From Bacteroides nordii WAL 11050 = JCM 12987 (lineage in GTDB: Bacteria > Bacteroidota > Bacteroidia > Bacteroidales > Bacteroidaceae), in contig BAJA01000012.1 of NCBI GenBank assembly GCA_000613465.1, positions 62,001-126,000 of the forward strand: a stretch of 64,000 nucleotides of DNA, given 5' to 3'. Made by a program: the position numbers and the translations under genes. The notes under the pieces were generated by a model, which worked only from the letters and a program-made list of their open reading frames with translations, did no database searches and was not told the origin of the DNA. This document shows positions 11,002 to 22,913 of the stretch, one piece after another; the first letter of the stretch is position 1, and every line of letters starts with the position of its first letter.

Positions 11002-13267
11002 ATGAACAAGCCAGCCCTTCTTTATATAGCCTCTTATCTTTTTACAATACTATTATCCGGTTGTTCTTCTGAAAATACTAAGACTCCGGTAGATTATGTA
11101 AACCCATACATGGGTAATATCAGTCATCTGTTAGTACCAACCTATCCGACCGTACATCTGCCCAATAGTATGCTAAGAGTATATCCTGAAAGAGCCAATT
11201 ATACCTCCGAATTGATTAAAGGTCTGCCTATTGCCGTTACAAGTCATAGAGGAAGTTCCGTGTTCAACCTCAATCCATTTCAGGGGAATGAATCCGATGC
11301 CTGTTCTGAAGTCTATTACTCATACGACCAAGAAAAAATAACTCCTTACCGTTACACCGTTTTTCTTGATAAAAATAAAATCAACGTTGACTATGCACCC
11401 TCACACCGGTCAGCCATTTACACCATACAATTTGAAGAAAACCGGAAAGAAGCTAATTTTATTTTATTGAATGTAGGCAACGGAAAGCTAACATTCAATG
11501 AAGAAGGTCATATAGAAGGGTATCAGATAATTGATAATAGCCAAACCAAAATATACCTATATTTAGAGACAGAACAAAAGCCTCACTCTACCGGGTTCCT
11601 ATCCGGCACATCCGTCTATTATGGAGCAAGCAGTATCAACGGTGAAAATAAATCTGCTGTTCTGAAATATAATAAAGAAACACAAACCATAAATATCAGA
11701 TATGGAATTTCTTTTATTAGCAGTGAACAAGCTAAAAGCAATCTAAGAAAAGAAATCAGAACCTTTGATGTTAATCAGGTAGCCGAAAAAGGAAAGGATA
11801 TCTGGAATAAGGCTTTAAGTAGTATCTCTATAAAGGGAGGAAATGAAAACGATAAAATAGTTTTCTATACCTCCTATATAGAGTATACGAACGAATGATC
11901 AATATCTCGGAAGAAGGAAAATATTACAGTGCATTCGACCATCAAATACATAACGATGAAGGAATTCCTTTCTATACGGACGATTGGATCTGGGATACTT
12001 ATCGGGCTGCCCACCCATTACGTATTCTGATAGATCCGGAAGCAGAACAGGCAATGATTCACTCTTATCTTCGTATGGCCGAACAATCCACAGAATTCTG
12101 GTTACCTACATTTCCGGAGATCACAGGTGATAGCCACCGGATGAATGGAAATCATGGAGTAATCGTTCTTTGGGATTCATACATTAAAGGACTTACTAAT
12201 TTTGACCTGGAAACTGCCTATAAAACCAGCAAAGGGGCATTAACCGAAAAGACCCTTCTGCCTTGGCAAAAAGCACCTTACACAGAATTAGACACATTCT
12301 ATAGGACAAAAGGATACTACCCGGCTTTACATCCGGACCAAGAAGAGACAGTAGCGCAAGTTTCTCCTACTGAAAAGCGACAGGCAGTAGCCGTCACTTT
12401 AGGTACCTGCTATGACGATTGGTGCCTATCACAAATAGCGAAGAAATTAAATTTTGACGATGATTATAACTACTTCTTAAATGCTTCCTACAACTATCGG
12501 AATCTATTTAATGAAGAAACTTCTTTTTTCCATCCGAAGGACAAAAATGGTAATTTCATTATGCCGTTTGATTATCGATATGCAGGAGGACAAGGAGGAA
12601 GAGAATATTATGATGAAAACAACGGATGGATTTATCGTTGGGATGTTGCTCATCGTATTTCCGACCTGATCACATTAATGGGAGGAAAAGAGCAGTTCAT
12701 CCGCAATCTTGACGACTTATTCACAGAACCACTTGGAATGGAAAAATTTCTATTTTATCGTCAATTTCCGGATCATACAGGCAATGTTGGCCAATTTTCC
12801 ATGGCAAATGAACCATCGCTCCACATCCCTTATCTGTATAATTATGCCGGTAAACCCTGGATGACTCAAAAGCGCATCAGACAATTGCTCAAACAATGGT
12901 TCAGAAACGACCTGATGGGAGTTCCCGGTGATGAAGATGGGGGAGGTTTATCAGCCTTTGTTGTATTTTCGTCTATGGGATTTTATCCGGTAACACCGGG
13001 AATTCCTGTTTACAATATCGGAAGTCCGTTATTTCAGTCTATAAAAATAGATTTAAAAAATGGAAAGACTTTCGAAATAGAAGCTCTCAATAATTCAGAA
13101 GAAAACAAATATATTCAATCGGCTACCTTAAACGGTAAAAAGTGGAATAAGCCTGGTTTAGCCATGACGAAATAAAAAATGGTGGAAAATTAATTCTTAT
13201 AATGGGGAACAGAGCGAACCCGGAATGGGGGAGCTCTCCTGAGTCCGTACCTCCTTCCGGCGAATAA
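11002..13267 (+). CDS. GH92 alpha-mannosidase lipoprotein (two frameshifts)
   Basis: GH92 enzymes are Ca2+-dependent exo-alpha-mannosidases. The N-terminus is a lipoprotein signal (LLSGCSSEN) followed by DYVNPYMGN, a GH92 start signature. Further motifs are DDWIWDTYRAAHP, GTCYDDWCLSQIAKKL, MANEPSLHIPYLYNY and GDEDGGGLSAFVVFSSMGFY. Two breaks were seen: near 11874, adding a C gives FYTSLYRVYERMINIS, and near 13152, adding a T gives KPWFSHDEIKNGGKL and extends the gene to a stop at 13265-13267. The repaired gene is 756 codons, normal for the family. Linkage specificity (alpha-1,2, 1,3 or 1,6) cannot be told from motifs. Confidence 0.9.
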
Positions 13268-13362
13268 GTCCCATTATGACTTTTTAATACCATTGCTGTT
13301 TTTTTAAGACATGGAATCAGGCCAGATCGTATAACTTTGTCCAATCAAGACAGAAAAACACC

Positions 13363-16300
13363 ATGCAGAAAGTATTATATCTACTTACTTTGTTACTCAT
13401 TACTGTATATACATATGCCGATGTCTCTCCGGTCGTCATAAACAGGTTAACCAATAATGAAGGCTTATCTAACAGTTCGGTGAATGTAATCTACCAGGAT
13501 TCCAACAATTTAATGTGGTTTGGGACATGGGATGGCTTGAATTTATATAATAGCCGTGAATTCAAAACCTTCAAACCCAACCCCAATGTTCCTGGTAATA
13601 TTACTAATAATATAATCAGAGATATCATTGAAACAACAAAAGGTAGACTATGGATCACTACAGATAACGGGATCAATCTATACACTCCGGAAGCTATGCG
13701 GTTTCAATCTTTCTTCTATGATAACAAAGAAAATTCCATCTTTAAAGAACGCTCTTTTTTAATCTGTAAAAACAGCCACAATAAAGTTATAGCTTCAGTA
13801 TACAACACTGGATTATATTATTTTGATGAAGAACTGTCGGATTTCATCCTTATAAGAAACTTAAAAGAAACCTCCTTGAAAAAACTATTTTTTGATAAGG
13901 ATGATAATTTATGGCTATTCACTGACAACAATTCATTATACAGAGTCAATCTGGACTGGAGTAAAAACAAGCCTGATATAAAAGATATAAAACCGGTCAT
14001 CTTAAGCCAGTCATCCCATGATGTTTTTTACAATCTATACACAAATCAGATATGGGAACAAAATGAAAACAGACATATCAATATCTATGATGTACCGACT
14101 GAAACAAAAATAACGGAAATACCTTTCTCTAAAGTCATCTCTTCTATTATTTTTGAAAAGACCGGCTATGTCATCGGTACAGCCAATGGCTTATTTTCCA
14201 TCCAGGCCCAAAACCATGAAATAACAACTCTTATAGAAGATATCCCTGTTTTTTCTATTTATAAGGGAACACAAGATATACTATGGGTAGGTACAGACGG
14301 ACAAGGTGTTATTATGCTCACACCAAAGAATAATCGGTTCACATCCTATTCATTAAAAAATTCATCTATTTATGGACTCAGTCCGGTACGCTGTTTTTGG
14401 GAAAATCAAAACAAACAATTATTCATTGGTACCAAAGGCTCTGGCTTATATATCTTTCAAGATGATACTACTGAAAATCTTTTTGCACAATTTACGACTA
14501 ATAATGGTCTGATCAACAACTCCGTCTATGCATTAGCAGGAAAGGAAAATGACATATGCTGGATAGGAACAGATGGTAAAGGACTAAATTATTGGGATTA
14601 TAAAACAAAAAAATTATATACTCTGAAAATGAATGAGAAACTTGATATCATTTCCGTTTACGCCATTTATATTCAGAATGATCATACACTATGGATAGGT
14701 ACGAATGGATTCGGACTCTATAAATTAACTATAGACCGATCAAAAACTCCCTATGAAGTCACAGAATATAAACAATTCATCTATCAGGATCATAATAAGA
14801 AAGGGCTTAGTAACAATGTTATTTTCTCCATTATTCCTGATGATCATAACGGTTTATGGATTGGTACCCGGGGAGGAGGACTCAATCATCTGGACACACA
14901 TACCTATACTTTTACCACCTATCGCTTTTCAGAAAAAGAAATGTCCTCCATCAGCAACAATGATATCATCACTTTATACAAAGATCCTGACCATCAGCTA
15001 TGGATAGGAACCAGCCTCGGACTTAATCTCATGCAAAAAGACGAAAAGGAAACGATATCTTTCAAACATTATACCGAGAAAGATGGTATGCCCAATAATA
15101 CAATACATGGCATACAAGCAGACAATGATGGTAATATATGGATCAGCACAAACAAAGGATTAGGCAAATTATCCAAAAATAACGATAAAATCATTTCCTA
15201 CTATCAAAACGACGGACTACAAAACAACGAGTTTTCTGATGGTGCATCCTATAAGTCTTCCTACACAAACAATTTGTTTTTCGGTGGTATTAATGGATAC
15301 AATAAATTTGACCCCCAAAGTATTCCTGAAACCACTTTCTCTCCCCGGCTTAATTTCGATGATTTTCTTATAAACAATGAGAATGCTGACATCCGTAAAT
15401 TTACTAAAAAGATCAATGGAAAAAAAATGATTGTGCTCAACCATACTGAAAATCTGATAGGGTTTAAATTTACTCCGATCGATTACATATCAGGTATGAA
15501 ATGTGAAATAGAATATAAACTTGCGCCTTATGAAAAGAACTGGATACAAATGGGAACTTCACAGCTAATTGTACTCAATAAATTACCATCGGACGACTAC
15601 ATATTAAAAATCAGATTTAACAATGCCAATAAAATCTGGTCAGAGGATATCTACGAAATTCCGATCCGTATACTTCCACCATGGTGGCTGAGTAAATGGG
15701 CCTATCTTTTCTATTTTCTTACATCCATCAGTATTCTATTTGTTATCTATTCAGTAGTTAAAAATAGAATCCAAATGAAACATACATTAGAACTAAGCAA
15801 TTTGGAGAAGACTAAAACGGAAGAAATTCATCAAGCCAAACTTAGGTTCTTCACAAATATAGCACATGAATTCAGTAACTCGTTAACTTTGATTCTCGTT
15901 CCTTCAGAGCAATTACTAAAAATAAGAAATATGGAGCCAGAGGCTAAAAGATATGTTAGAACAATACACTCTAATGCCGGACGGATGCAAAAGCTCATTC
16001 AGGAACTGATTGAATTTCGTAAAGCAGAAACTGGTTTTTTAGAGTTGCAAACTGAAATTGTTGACATACATGAATTTGTAAAATACATAACTGATTATTT
16101 CACAAATACCGCAGTACAAAAAAACATACAGTTTTCAATTCAGATACAAGATGATACCAACACATGGATCACTGATCGCAGTTGTTTTGAAAAGATCGTA
16201 TTTAATATTATATCCAATGCTTTTAAATACACCCCAATAAATGGATATATCCATTTATCTATCAGTCAAATAAATGAACATCTTATCCTTCAAATCAAAA

Positions 16301-17411
16301 ATAACGGGAAAGGAATTAAGAAAGAAGATATTCATCTCATATTCAATCGATTCAAGATACTTGATCAGTTTGAAAAACAAATGGCGCAAGGAGAAAACAG
16401 GAATGGAATCGGATTGGCACTCTGCAAAGCTTTAACTGATCTTTTGAAGGGTACAATTGAAGTGGAAAGTGAACTAAATGATTATACTCAATTCACCATA
16501 TCTCTTCCGGCATTAGAACTCACAAACAAACAACCGGTCTCAATGCTCCATTGGTAACAGAAGAACCGCCCATAAATACAGAGTATACAGATATTACAGA
16601 ATTGGCAGATACGGACACTAACAACATGTCTCAAACAGTAATCCTAATTGTAGAAGACGATAAAGAAATCAGTAATTTACTATATGGCTTATTGAAACAT
16701 AAATATAGCTTATTGTTTGCTTCTAATGGGAAAGAAGGAGTAGAAATGGTAGAAAAAAACAGTATCCATTTAATTATCAGCGACATCATAATGCCGGAAA
16801 TGAATGGAATTGAATTTGTCAATCATTTAAAGGATAAAAGTACAACTGCCAACATACCAGTAATTTTTCTCTCCTCCAGAACCTCTATTGATAATCAAAT
16901 TGAAGGATTACAAACCGGAGCAGATGCTTATGTAGGAAAACCTTTTAATTCAATGCTCCTTGAAACAACCATTGACCGTCTTCTCACAAGCCGCAGAAGC
17001 TTAAAAGATTTCTATGCTTCTCCTTTATCAGCTATTGAAAAAATTGAAGGAAAAACTGTTCATAAAGAAGAAAAAGAATTTATCCTGAAACTAACCAGGA
17101 TTGTTTCTGAGAATATAGACAACGAAAACCTATCAATCGAAATGCTTTCCAATGAAATGGGAATCAGCAAAATAATGCTCTACCGTAAACTGAAAGAAAT
17201 AAAAGAAGAAACCCCCACTGAATTCATCCGAAAAATAAGAATGAATCAAGTAGAGAAATTATTGAAAATGACCAACAAGACAATACAGGAAATAATGTTT
17301 GATTGTGGTTTTAATAATAAAGCGTACTTTTATCACGAATTCAGCAAGCAATTTAATCTTACTCCTGGAGAATATAGAAAAAAACATGGTTCAAAAGCTA
17401 TGAATGAATAA
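13363..17411 (+). CDS. Hybrid two-component system regulator of the PUL (frameshifted)
   Basis: This gene senses a periplasmic oligosaccharide and activates PUL transcription. After a signal peptide come two-bladed propeller repeats (many LWIGT/MWFGT units, to about residue 690), a Y_Y_Y domain, a membrane segment near 775-795, a HisKA domain with His835 (AHEFSNSLTLIL), a HATPase_c domain (NGKGIKKEDIHLIFNRF), a receiver (SDIIMPEMNG) and a C-terminal AraC helix-turn-helix. The frame breaks near 16549: one more C in CTCCATT gives SMLPLVTEEPPIN and joins the receiver/AraC half, 1350 codons in all. The H-box lacks the usual proline after the histidine. It is likely the regulator of both PUL arms. 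Confidence 0.92.
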
Positions 17412-17509
17412 GCATCATACTCTTTTGTAATCCTACGATACCGGGTTTTCCGATAAGCGGCGTTTCTTTGTTTTGATTTTTAATTTTATCATAAAAAACA
17501 TACTAAGAA

Positions 17510-18567
17510 ATGAGAAAGACAGATTTAGCTTATCGCTCAGAACTGAATCCACTGATTAAACCACAGGATTTAGCCCCTATGATACCGGGTATGGAAATAG
17601 CTTGTATTTTCAACCCGGGAGTATTTAGATTTAATAACAAAACCTGCTTGTTACTACGTGTTGCCGAAAGGCCAATTCAAACAGACGGAGAAATATCCAT
17701 TATCATCAGAAACTCCAACGGACAATTTGAAAAAATAACTTTCAGAAAAAGTGATCCGGACCTTGATGCTAAAGACCCGCGCGTAATACGTTATAAGGGC
17801 CAGGATTATCTCACCACATTGTCTTACCAACGATTATTATTCAGCGATGACAATATTCATTTCTATGAAGATATAAACTACCCTCCCATTTTTGGTGAAG
17901 GCCAACTGGAGAGTTTTGGAATCGAAGATTGCCGTGTATCATATATCGATGGTAAGTTCAATCTAACCTATTCTGCATATCCCCGGTAGCCGTCGGTATC
18001 GGTTTAATGCAAACCACAGACTGGCAACATTTCGATCGTAAAGGTCTGATATTCCCTCCTCATAATAAAGATTGTGCTTTTTTTGAAGAAAAAATCAATG
18101 GCACACATTATGCCTTGCATCGTCCCAGTTGCCATGAATTAGGAGGAAATTATATTTGGATAGCGCAATCTCCCGACTTGGTTCATTGGGGGCAGCATAA
18201 ATGTATTGCATTAACCCGCCCGGGTATGTGGGACGAAGCAAGAATTGGTGCCGGTGCATCCCCTATAAAGACTCCTGAAGGATGGTTGGTTATCTACCAC
18301 GGAGCAACCTATGATAACAGATACTGTCTTGGTGCCATGCTGCTCGATCTAAACGATCCTTCTGTTGTTCTTTCACGTTCTATTCATCCAATCATGGAAC
18401 CATTAGAGCCTTACGAGAAAACAGGTTTCTTCGGCGAAGTCATTTTCTCAAACGGACATTATTTGGAGAGAGATACCATACACCTTTACTACGGTGCCAG
18501 CGACGAGATCATTTGTTATGCCCGAATGTCAGTCACAGAAATCGTAAACAATCTCAAAGGTAATTAA
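17510..18567 (+). CDS. GH130 mannoside phosphorylase or beta-1,2-mannosidase (frameshifted)
   Basis: GH130 enzymes are five-bladed propellers that phosphorolyse or hydrolyse beta-mannosides. Family signatures are ELNPLIKPQD, FNPGVFRFNNKTCLLLRVAERP, IEDCRVSYIDGKFNLTY and DEARIGAGASPIKTPEGWLV. The frame breaks near 17980; one extra T (or C) gives AYSPVAVGIGLMQTTDW and 353 codons. No signal peptide is visible, so it should act in the cytoplasm on imported oligosaccharides. The general shape is closest to the Bacteroides beta-1,2-mannosidase group, but telling hydrolase from phosphorylase requires checking the phosphate-binding residues against a reference. It lies 98 bases after the regulator. 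Confidence 0.87.
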
Positions 18568-18568
18568 T

Positions 18569-19707
18569 ATGAATTTCAATAAAGCACGTACACTTTACTT
18601 CCACAATCTATTGATGGTATTTTGCTTCTACCTATCCTCAGCCACCGTAACTGCTCAAAATACGGCCATCATGCGAGATGAGTGGTATCAAAGAAGTATA
18701 AAAAATACTTATACTACCGCACCGATACAAGAGATATTCAAAAGAGCTGAAGTAAACAAGAAGTTAACTGTTGGAGTAATAGGCGGATCGATAACTGCAG
18801 GAGCAAACGCATCCGATTTTCAGCAAACAGCCTATGCTCCTTTGGTTGTTCAATGGTTTCGTAAGAAGTTTCCTCAAACTGAAATACATTTTGTAAATGC
18901 AGGAATAGGAGCTACTAACTCACTTTTCGGTGTACACAGAGTCGACGGGGATTTACTTTCATACAAACCCGACATTGTTATTATAGAATTTAGTGTCAAC
19001 GATCAAGCGAGTCAAGAACAAAAGCCAGCTATGAAGGACTTATACGTAAGATTCTGAAATCAGAAAACAAACCTGCCATACTTGCATTAGGACTGATGGA
19101 TATGCAAGGAAACTCATGGCAGAAATATCACTTAGAGGTCTGTAATCATTATCACATTCCGTATATCAGCTATCGTGATGCTTTATATCCTGAAATACAG
19201 AATGGTAATATGGTATGGAGCGAAATTTCTTCAGATGAAGTACACCCAAATGACAGAGGACATCAAATTATCAGTAATTTAGTCACTCATTTTTTAGAGG
19301 AGATATTCAACGAGAAAACTCTACCGGTTCCACTTACCCAGAATAGATATGAACAAGCCTGCATATATCCGTTCACTCATATCGACAACCCGGATTGGGA
19401 ACTGACTTCAAGAGGATGGAGCACTACTCATAAAGGTAAACCACTGGAATTTACAGTCAAAGCCTCCATAATCACAATTATGTTTGAGAAAACAATCAAT
19501 TCTCAAAAAGCGGCAAATGTATATGTTACTCTTGATAATGGTAAACGGCAAAAGCTCAGTACATTCTTTAAAGATGGCTGGGGAAATTATATGTATCCGG
19601 AAATTATCTTGGACTCAGATAAGAGTGAAAGTCATATTATAAGTTTTGAATACGATGACAAAAGCGGTAAAGAATTCATTCTTCATAACATCCAAATCGT
19701 TCCATAG
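18569..19707 (+). CDS. SGNH/GDSL-type hydrolase, likely esterase (frameshifted)
   Basis: A signal peptide ends near residue 30 (TVTAQ). Block I of the SGNH fold is GGSITAGA (Ser nucleophile), followed by NAGIGATNS (block II), IEFSVND (block III) and DEVHPNDRGH (block V, His with preceding Asp). Near 19022 the frame is lost; one more A in the CAAAAG run gives KASYEGLIRKILK and joins the second half, 380 codons in total. The C-terminal 130 residues look like an added beta-sandwich. Such proteins remove acyl groups from polysaccharides, so here it may deacetylate the mannan. It starts one base after the GH130 stop. Confidence 0.8.
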
Positions 19708-19717
19708 ATAAAATAAA

Positions 19718-19753
19718 AATCCCACTACCGGATTTTAATCTGATAGTGGGATT
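19718..19753. terminator. Bidirectional rho-independent terminator
   Basis: AATCCCACTA (19718-19727) pairs perfectly with TAGTGGGATT (19744-19753). An A-rich stretch lies before it and a T-rich stretch after it, so it can end both the plus-strand SGNH transcript and the converging minus-strand acyl-CoA synthetase transcript. Confidence 0.85.
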
Positions 19754-19772
19754 CTCTTTTTATGATTGCTAA

Positions 19773-21578
19773 TTACTCCTCGTACATCTTATCTATCATC
19801 TCTTTGTAGTTTTTGGCTACCACCGGACGTTTTAGTTTCAATGTATTTGTCAACTCACCCTTTTCCATACTGAACGGTTCAGGCAAGAGTGTAAAGCGTT
19901 TTATCTGTTCATAATTAGCAAATTGTTGCTGCAAGGTATCAATGCGGGCACGGAACAATCCTACAATCTTGGGATGCTGCAACAATTCTTCCATATCCTT
20001 ATATTCAATACCTTTCTCTTTGGCGTAATCTTTCACAAAGCCATATACCGGAACAATCAATGCAGATACAAACTTACGCTGATCGGCAATAATAGCAATC
20101 TGATCGATATATCGGTCAATGACTAACTTTGTTTCAAGAGCTTGCGGAGCAATGTACTTACCATTGGATGTCTTGAACAAATCTTTGATACGCTCCGTCA
20201 GGTATAACTGCCCGTTCTTAAAGTATCCGGCATCACCCGTATGAAACCATCCATCAGCATCAATGGTAGCTGCGGTAGCTTCCGCCTTCTTATAATATCC
20301 TTTAGTGATAGTCTTTCCACGCAGCAGAATCTCATTATCTTCTCCTATCTTCACTTCTACATCCGGCATCACCTGGCCTACCGAACCAATATCATAACCA
20401 GTCTTGGAAGTACAAGAGACGGTAGCCGTAGATTCTGTCAATCCATAACCTACCAGCATATCAATACCCACAGAATGAACGAACTCACAAATTTCATCGG
20501 GTACCGCCGCACCGGCAGTCGGAAAGAAATTACCATTTTCAATACCAATTGTTTTCTTCAGCAATGAATAAATTGTTTTCTCGTAAAACTTATATTTCAA
20601 ATGAAGCATTAACGGCGGAGTCTTTCCCTGACGTATATAGTCAATATTGTGTATTCTGCCAACACGGATAGCATCCATCATCAATGTTTTCTTGATACCG
20701 GTCGTCTCGGCAATCTTTTCCTGTACACCCGCATACACCTTCTCCCAAAAACGAGGAACGCTACACATTAGTGTGGGACGAATTTCCTTGATTGTCATCT
20801 GAATATCGGCAGGACGAAGGTTAACGCAAATCTGCACCCCCTTATAGATGCAAAGATAGCTCCATGCTTTCTCAAACACATGAGTCAACGGCAGGAAATT
20901 CATAGAGACGTCTTCGTCCGTCATATCCACCAGGCGAATATCATGGATACGGAACGCTTCAAGGAAACAAGAGTGATGCAGCATTACACCTTTCGGCTCA
21001 CCCGTTGTACCGGAAGTATAAAGGATATTAGCCAAGTCATCTTCTGAAGCACGTGAAGTTCGCTCTTCCACCACCTCATTGTGGGGTAGCCCTTCACCCA
21101 TTTCCAGAAACTCATCAAAATAAATAGACGACACATCACGGGGATCTTTCACCACATCACGGTCGAAAATAATAATCTGCTGTAACGACGGACAGAAGCC
21201 AAATATGCTAAAGGCAGCATCATACTGAAACTGTTCGCCCACAAACAAGAAACGTATCTGTGCATCATTAATAATGTATTGCGCCTGTGCCGGAGAACTG
21301 GTAGCGTAAAGCGGAACCGTCACTGCACGATTAGCAAATGCTGCAAAATCTACAAAAAGACATTCCGGCTTGTTTTGCGAAAAAATACCGATATTTTCTT
21401 CTTCCTCTACACTAAGTGCAACAAGAGAACTTGCAGCTTGTTTTACGGTTTCTGAAAACTGATTCCAGGAGATAGGAATCCATTGTGCAGTCTGGTAATC
21501 ACGATATCGAAGAGCTGTCTTATCACCATACTTTTGAGCCTGACGATGGACCAAGACAGATAAATGATGTTCAATCAT
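19773..21578 (-). CDS. Long-chain acyl-CoA synthetase (AMP-forming)
   Basis: This 601-residue enzyme of the ANL superfamily activates fatty acids with ATP and CoA. The P-loop-like motif ILYTSGTTGEPKGVMLHH lies near 190, the acyl-substrate motif GYGLTESTATVSC near 375, DGWFHTGDAGYF near 440 and the C-terminal lysine region (TERIKDLFKTSNGKYIAPQ) near 465. Length and motifs are normal for the bacterial long-chain group. It has no signal peptide and is transcribed alone, convergent with the PUL and divergent from the M20 peptidase. A role in recycling fatty acids into lipids is inferred. Confidence 0.92.
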   Translation of the reverse strand: MIEHHLSVLVHRQAQKYGDKTALRYRDYQTAQWIPISWNQFSETVKQAASSLVALSVEEEENIGIFSQNKPECLFVDFAAFANRAVTVPLYATSSPAQAQYIINDAQIRFLFVGEQFQYDAAFSIFGFCPSLQQIIIFDRDVVKDPRDVSSIYFDEFLEMGEGLPHNEVVEERTSRASEDDLANILYTSGTTGEPKGVMLHHSCFLEAFRIHDIRLVDMTDEDVSMNFLPLTHVFEKAWSYLCIYKGVQICVNLRPADIQMTIKEIRPTLMCSVPRFWEKVYAGVQEKIAETTGIKKTLMMDAIRVGRIHNIDYIRQGKTPPLMLHLKYKFYEKTIYSLLKKTIGIENGNFFPTAGAAVPDEICEFVHSVGIDMLVGYGLTESTATVSCTSKTGYDIGSVGQVMPDVEVKIGEDNEILLRGKTITKGYYKKAEATAATIDADGWFHTGDAGYFKNGQLYLTERIKDLFKTSNGKYIAPQALETKLVIDRYIDQIAIIADQRKFVSALIVPVYGFVKDYAKEKGIEYKDMEELLQHPKIVGLFRARIDTLQQQFANYEQIKRFTLLPEPFSMEKGELTNTLKLKRPVVAKNYKEMIDKMYEE

Positions 21579-21605
21579 ATCTATTTGTTGTTAGTAAATA
21601 TAGGG

Positions 21606-21613
21606 CAAAGATA
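21606..21613 (-). promoter_or_regulatory. -7 box for the acyl-CoA synthetase gene
   Basis: The minus strand reads TATCTTTG (TAnnTTTG), 28 bases before the start of the acyl-CoA synthetase gene. Confidence 0.5.
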
Positions 21614-21655
21614 TTAGTTTTATTTGAAACTATCGCCTTTTTCAATAATTATCAG

Positions 21656-21663
21656 TAAGTTTG
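21656..21663 (+). promoter_or_regulatory. -7 box for the M20 deacylase gene
   Basis: TAAGTTTG matches TAnnTTTG and ends four bases before the ATG at 21668. If used, the mRNA would be nearly leaderless. Confidence 0.45.
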
Positions 21664-21667
21664 CACC

Positions 21668-22735
21668 ATGAAATATGACGTATCTTATCTGACAACGGAG
21701 GCCGTAAGCCTGCTTAAATCGCTTATAGCCATCCCCTCAATCAGCCGTGAAGAAACTCAGGCTGCTGACTATCTGCAAAATTACATTGAAGCAGAAGGCA
21801 TGACTACCGGACGTAAAGGCAACAACATTTGGTGTCTTAGCCCGATGTTTGATTTGAAGAAACCCACTATTCTACTCAACTCGCACATTGACACAGTAAA
21901 ACCCGTAAACGGCTGGCGTAAAGCCCCTTTCACTCCACGAGAAGAAAACGGAAAACTCTATGGGTTAGGTAGCAATGATGCCGGTGCCAGTGTAGTAACG
22001 TTATTACAGGTGTTCCTGCAACTATGTAGAACGGAGCAATCATACAACCTTATTTACCTTGCTTCCTGCGAAGAAGAGGTATCTGGCAAGGATGGTATCG
22101 AGAGTGTATTGAAAGGCCTTCCCCCCATTTCATTTGCTATTGTGGGCGAACCCACCGAAATGCAACCCGCCATCGCCGAAAAAGGTCTTATGGTACTGGA
22201 TGTCACTGCCACTGGAAAAGCGGGACATGCTGCCCGCAACGAAGGTGACAATGCTATTTACAAAGTACTGGATGACATTGCCTGGTTTCGCGACTACCGT
22301 TTCAAAAAAGAATCACCTTTATTAGGTCCGGTCAAGATGAGTGTTACGGTAATCAATGCCGGCACACAACACAATGTGGTTCCGGACCGCTGTACATTTG
22401 TAGTAGATGTGCGAAGCAATGAGTTATACTCTAACGAAGAACTGTTTGCCGAAATACAAAAGCATATTAGTTGTAAGGCTGAGGCACGTTCCTTCCGTCT
22501 GAACTCCTCACGCATCGAAGAGAATCATCCTTTTGTTCAAAAGGCCATCAAATTGGGGCGTTCACCTTTTGGTTCCCCTACTCTTTCAGATCAGGCACTG
22601 ATGCCGTTCCCATCAGTTAAAATAGGGCCGGGACGTTCATCCCGTTCACATACAGCAGACGAATATGTGATGCTAAAGGAGATGGAAGAGGCAATAGGGC
22701 TATATTTGGAATTGCTGGATGGATTAAGTCTTTAA
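21668..22735 (+). CDS. M20 metallopeptidase, ArgE-like acylornithine/acylcitrulline deacylase
   Basis: The 355-residue protein carries the M20 di-zinc motifs: NSHIDTVKP (His and catalytic Asp), GSNDAGAS (bridging Asp), CEEEVSG (catalytic Glu pair), VGEPTE and the C-terminal SRSHTADEYV histidine. In Bacteroides, proteins of this type remove the succinyl or acetyl group in the N-succinylornithine arginine pathway, so arginine synthesis is the likely role. No other arg gene is adjacent, so the substrate is inferred from family likeness only. Start and length are normal and the frame is intact. Confidence 0.88.
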   Translation: MKYDVSYLTTEAVSLLKSLIAIPSISREETQAADYLQNYIEAEGMTTGRKGNNIWCLSPMFDLKKPTILLNSHIDTVKPVNGWRKAPFTPREENGKLYGLGSNDAGASVVTLLQVFLQLCRTEQSYNLIYLASCEEEVSGKDGIESVLKGLPPISFAIVGEPTEMQPAIAEKGLMVLDVTATGKAGHAARNEGDNAIYKVLDDIAWFRDYRFKKESPLLGPVKMSVTVINAGTQHNVVPDRCTFVVDVRSNELYSNEELFAEIQKHISCKAEARSFRLNSSRIEENHPFVQKAIKLGRSPFGSPTLSDQALMPFPSVKIGPGRSSRSHTADEYVMLKEMEEAIGLYLELLDGLSL

Positions 22736-22865
22736 ACATCAGTTAGATTTGGATAAAGATATACTCTTTATATATGCAAGTGATATTTACTTGAGGTGTT
22801 TTTCATTCTTTAATTCTAATGAAAAATGAATAAAGGAAGAGAAAAGGTTGCGTATCCAAAAACTT

Positions 22866-22912
22866 ATTACATATTTTACGTTACACAAAATGTGTAACGT
22901 AAAATATGTAAT
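22866..22912. repeat. Perfect 21-bp inverted repeat
   Basis: The arms 22866-22886 and 22892-22912 are exact reverse complements (ending TTACGTTACAC and starting GTGTAACGTAA) around the loop AAAAT. The right arm ends one base before the ATG of the decayed ATPase gene. There is no T-run, so it is more likely a protein-binding dyad or a translation-blocking hairpin than a terminator. Confidence 0.85.
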
Positions 22913-22913
22913 C

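Noticed and set aside
11002..13267. Programmed frameshifting as the cause of the split GH92 gene
   Set aside because: No slippery heptamer with a following structure was seen, the two shifts would both need one extra base, and similar breaks occur across unrelated genes.
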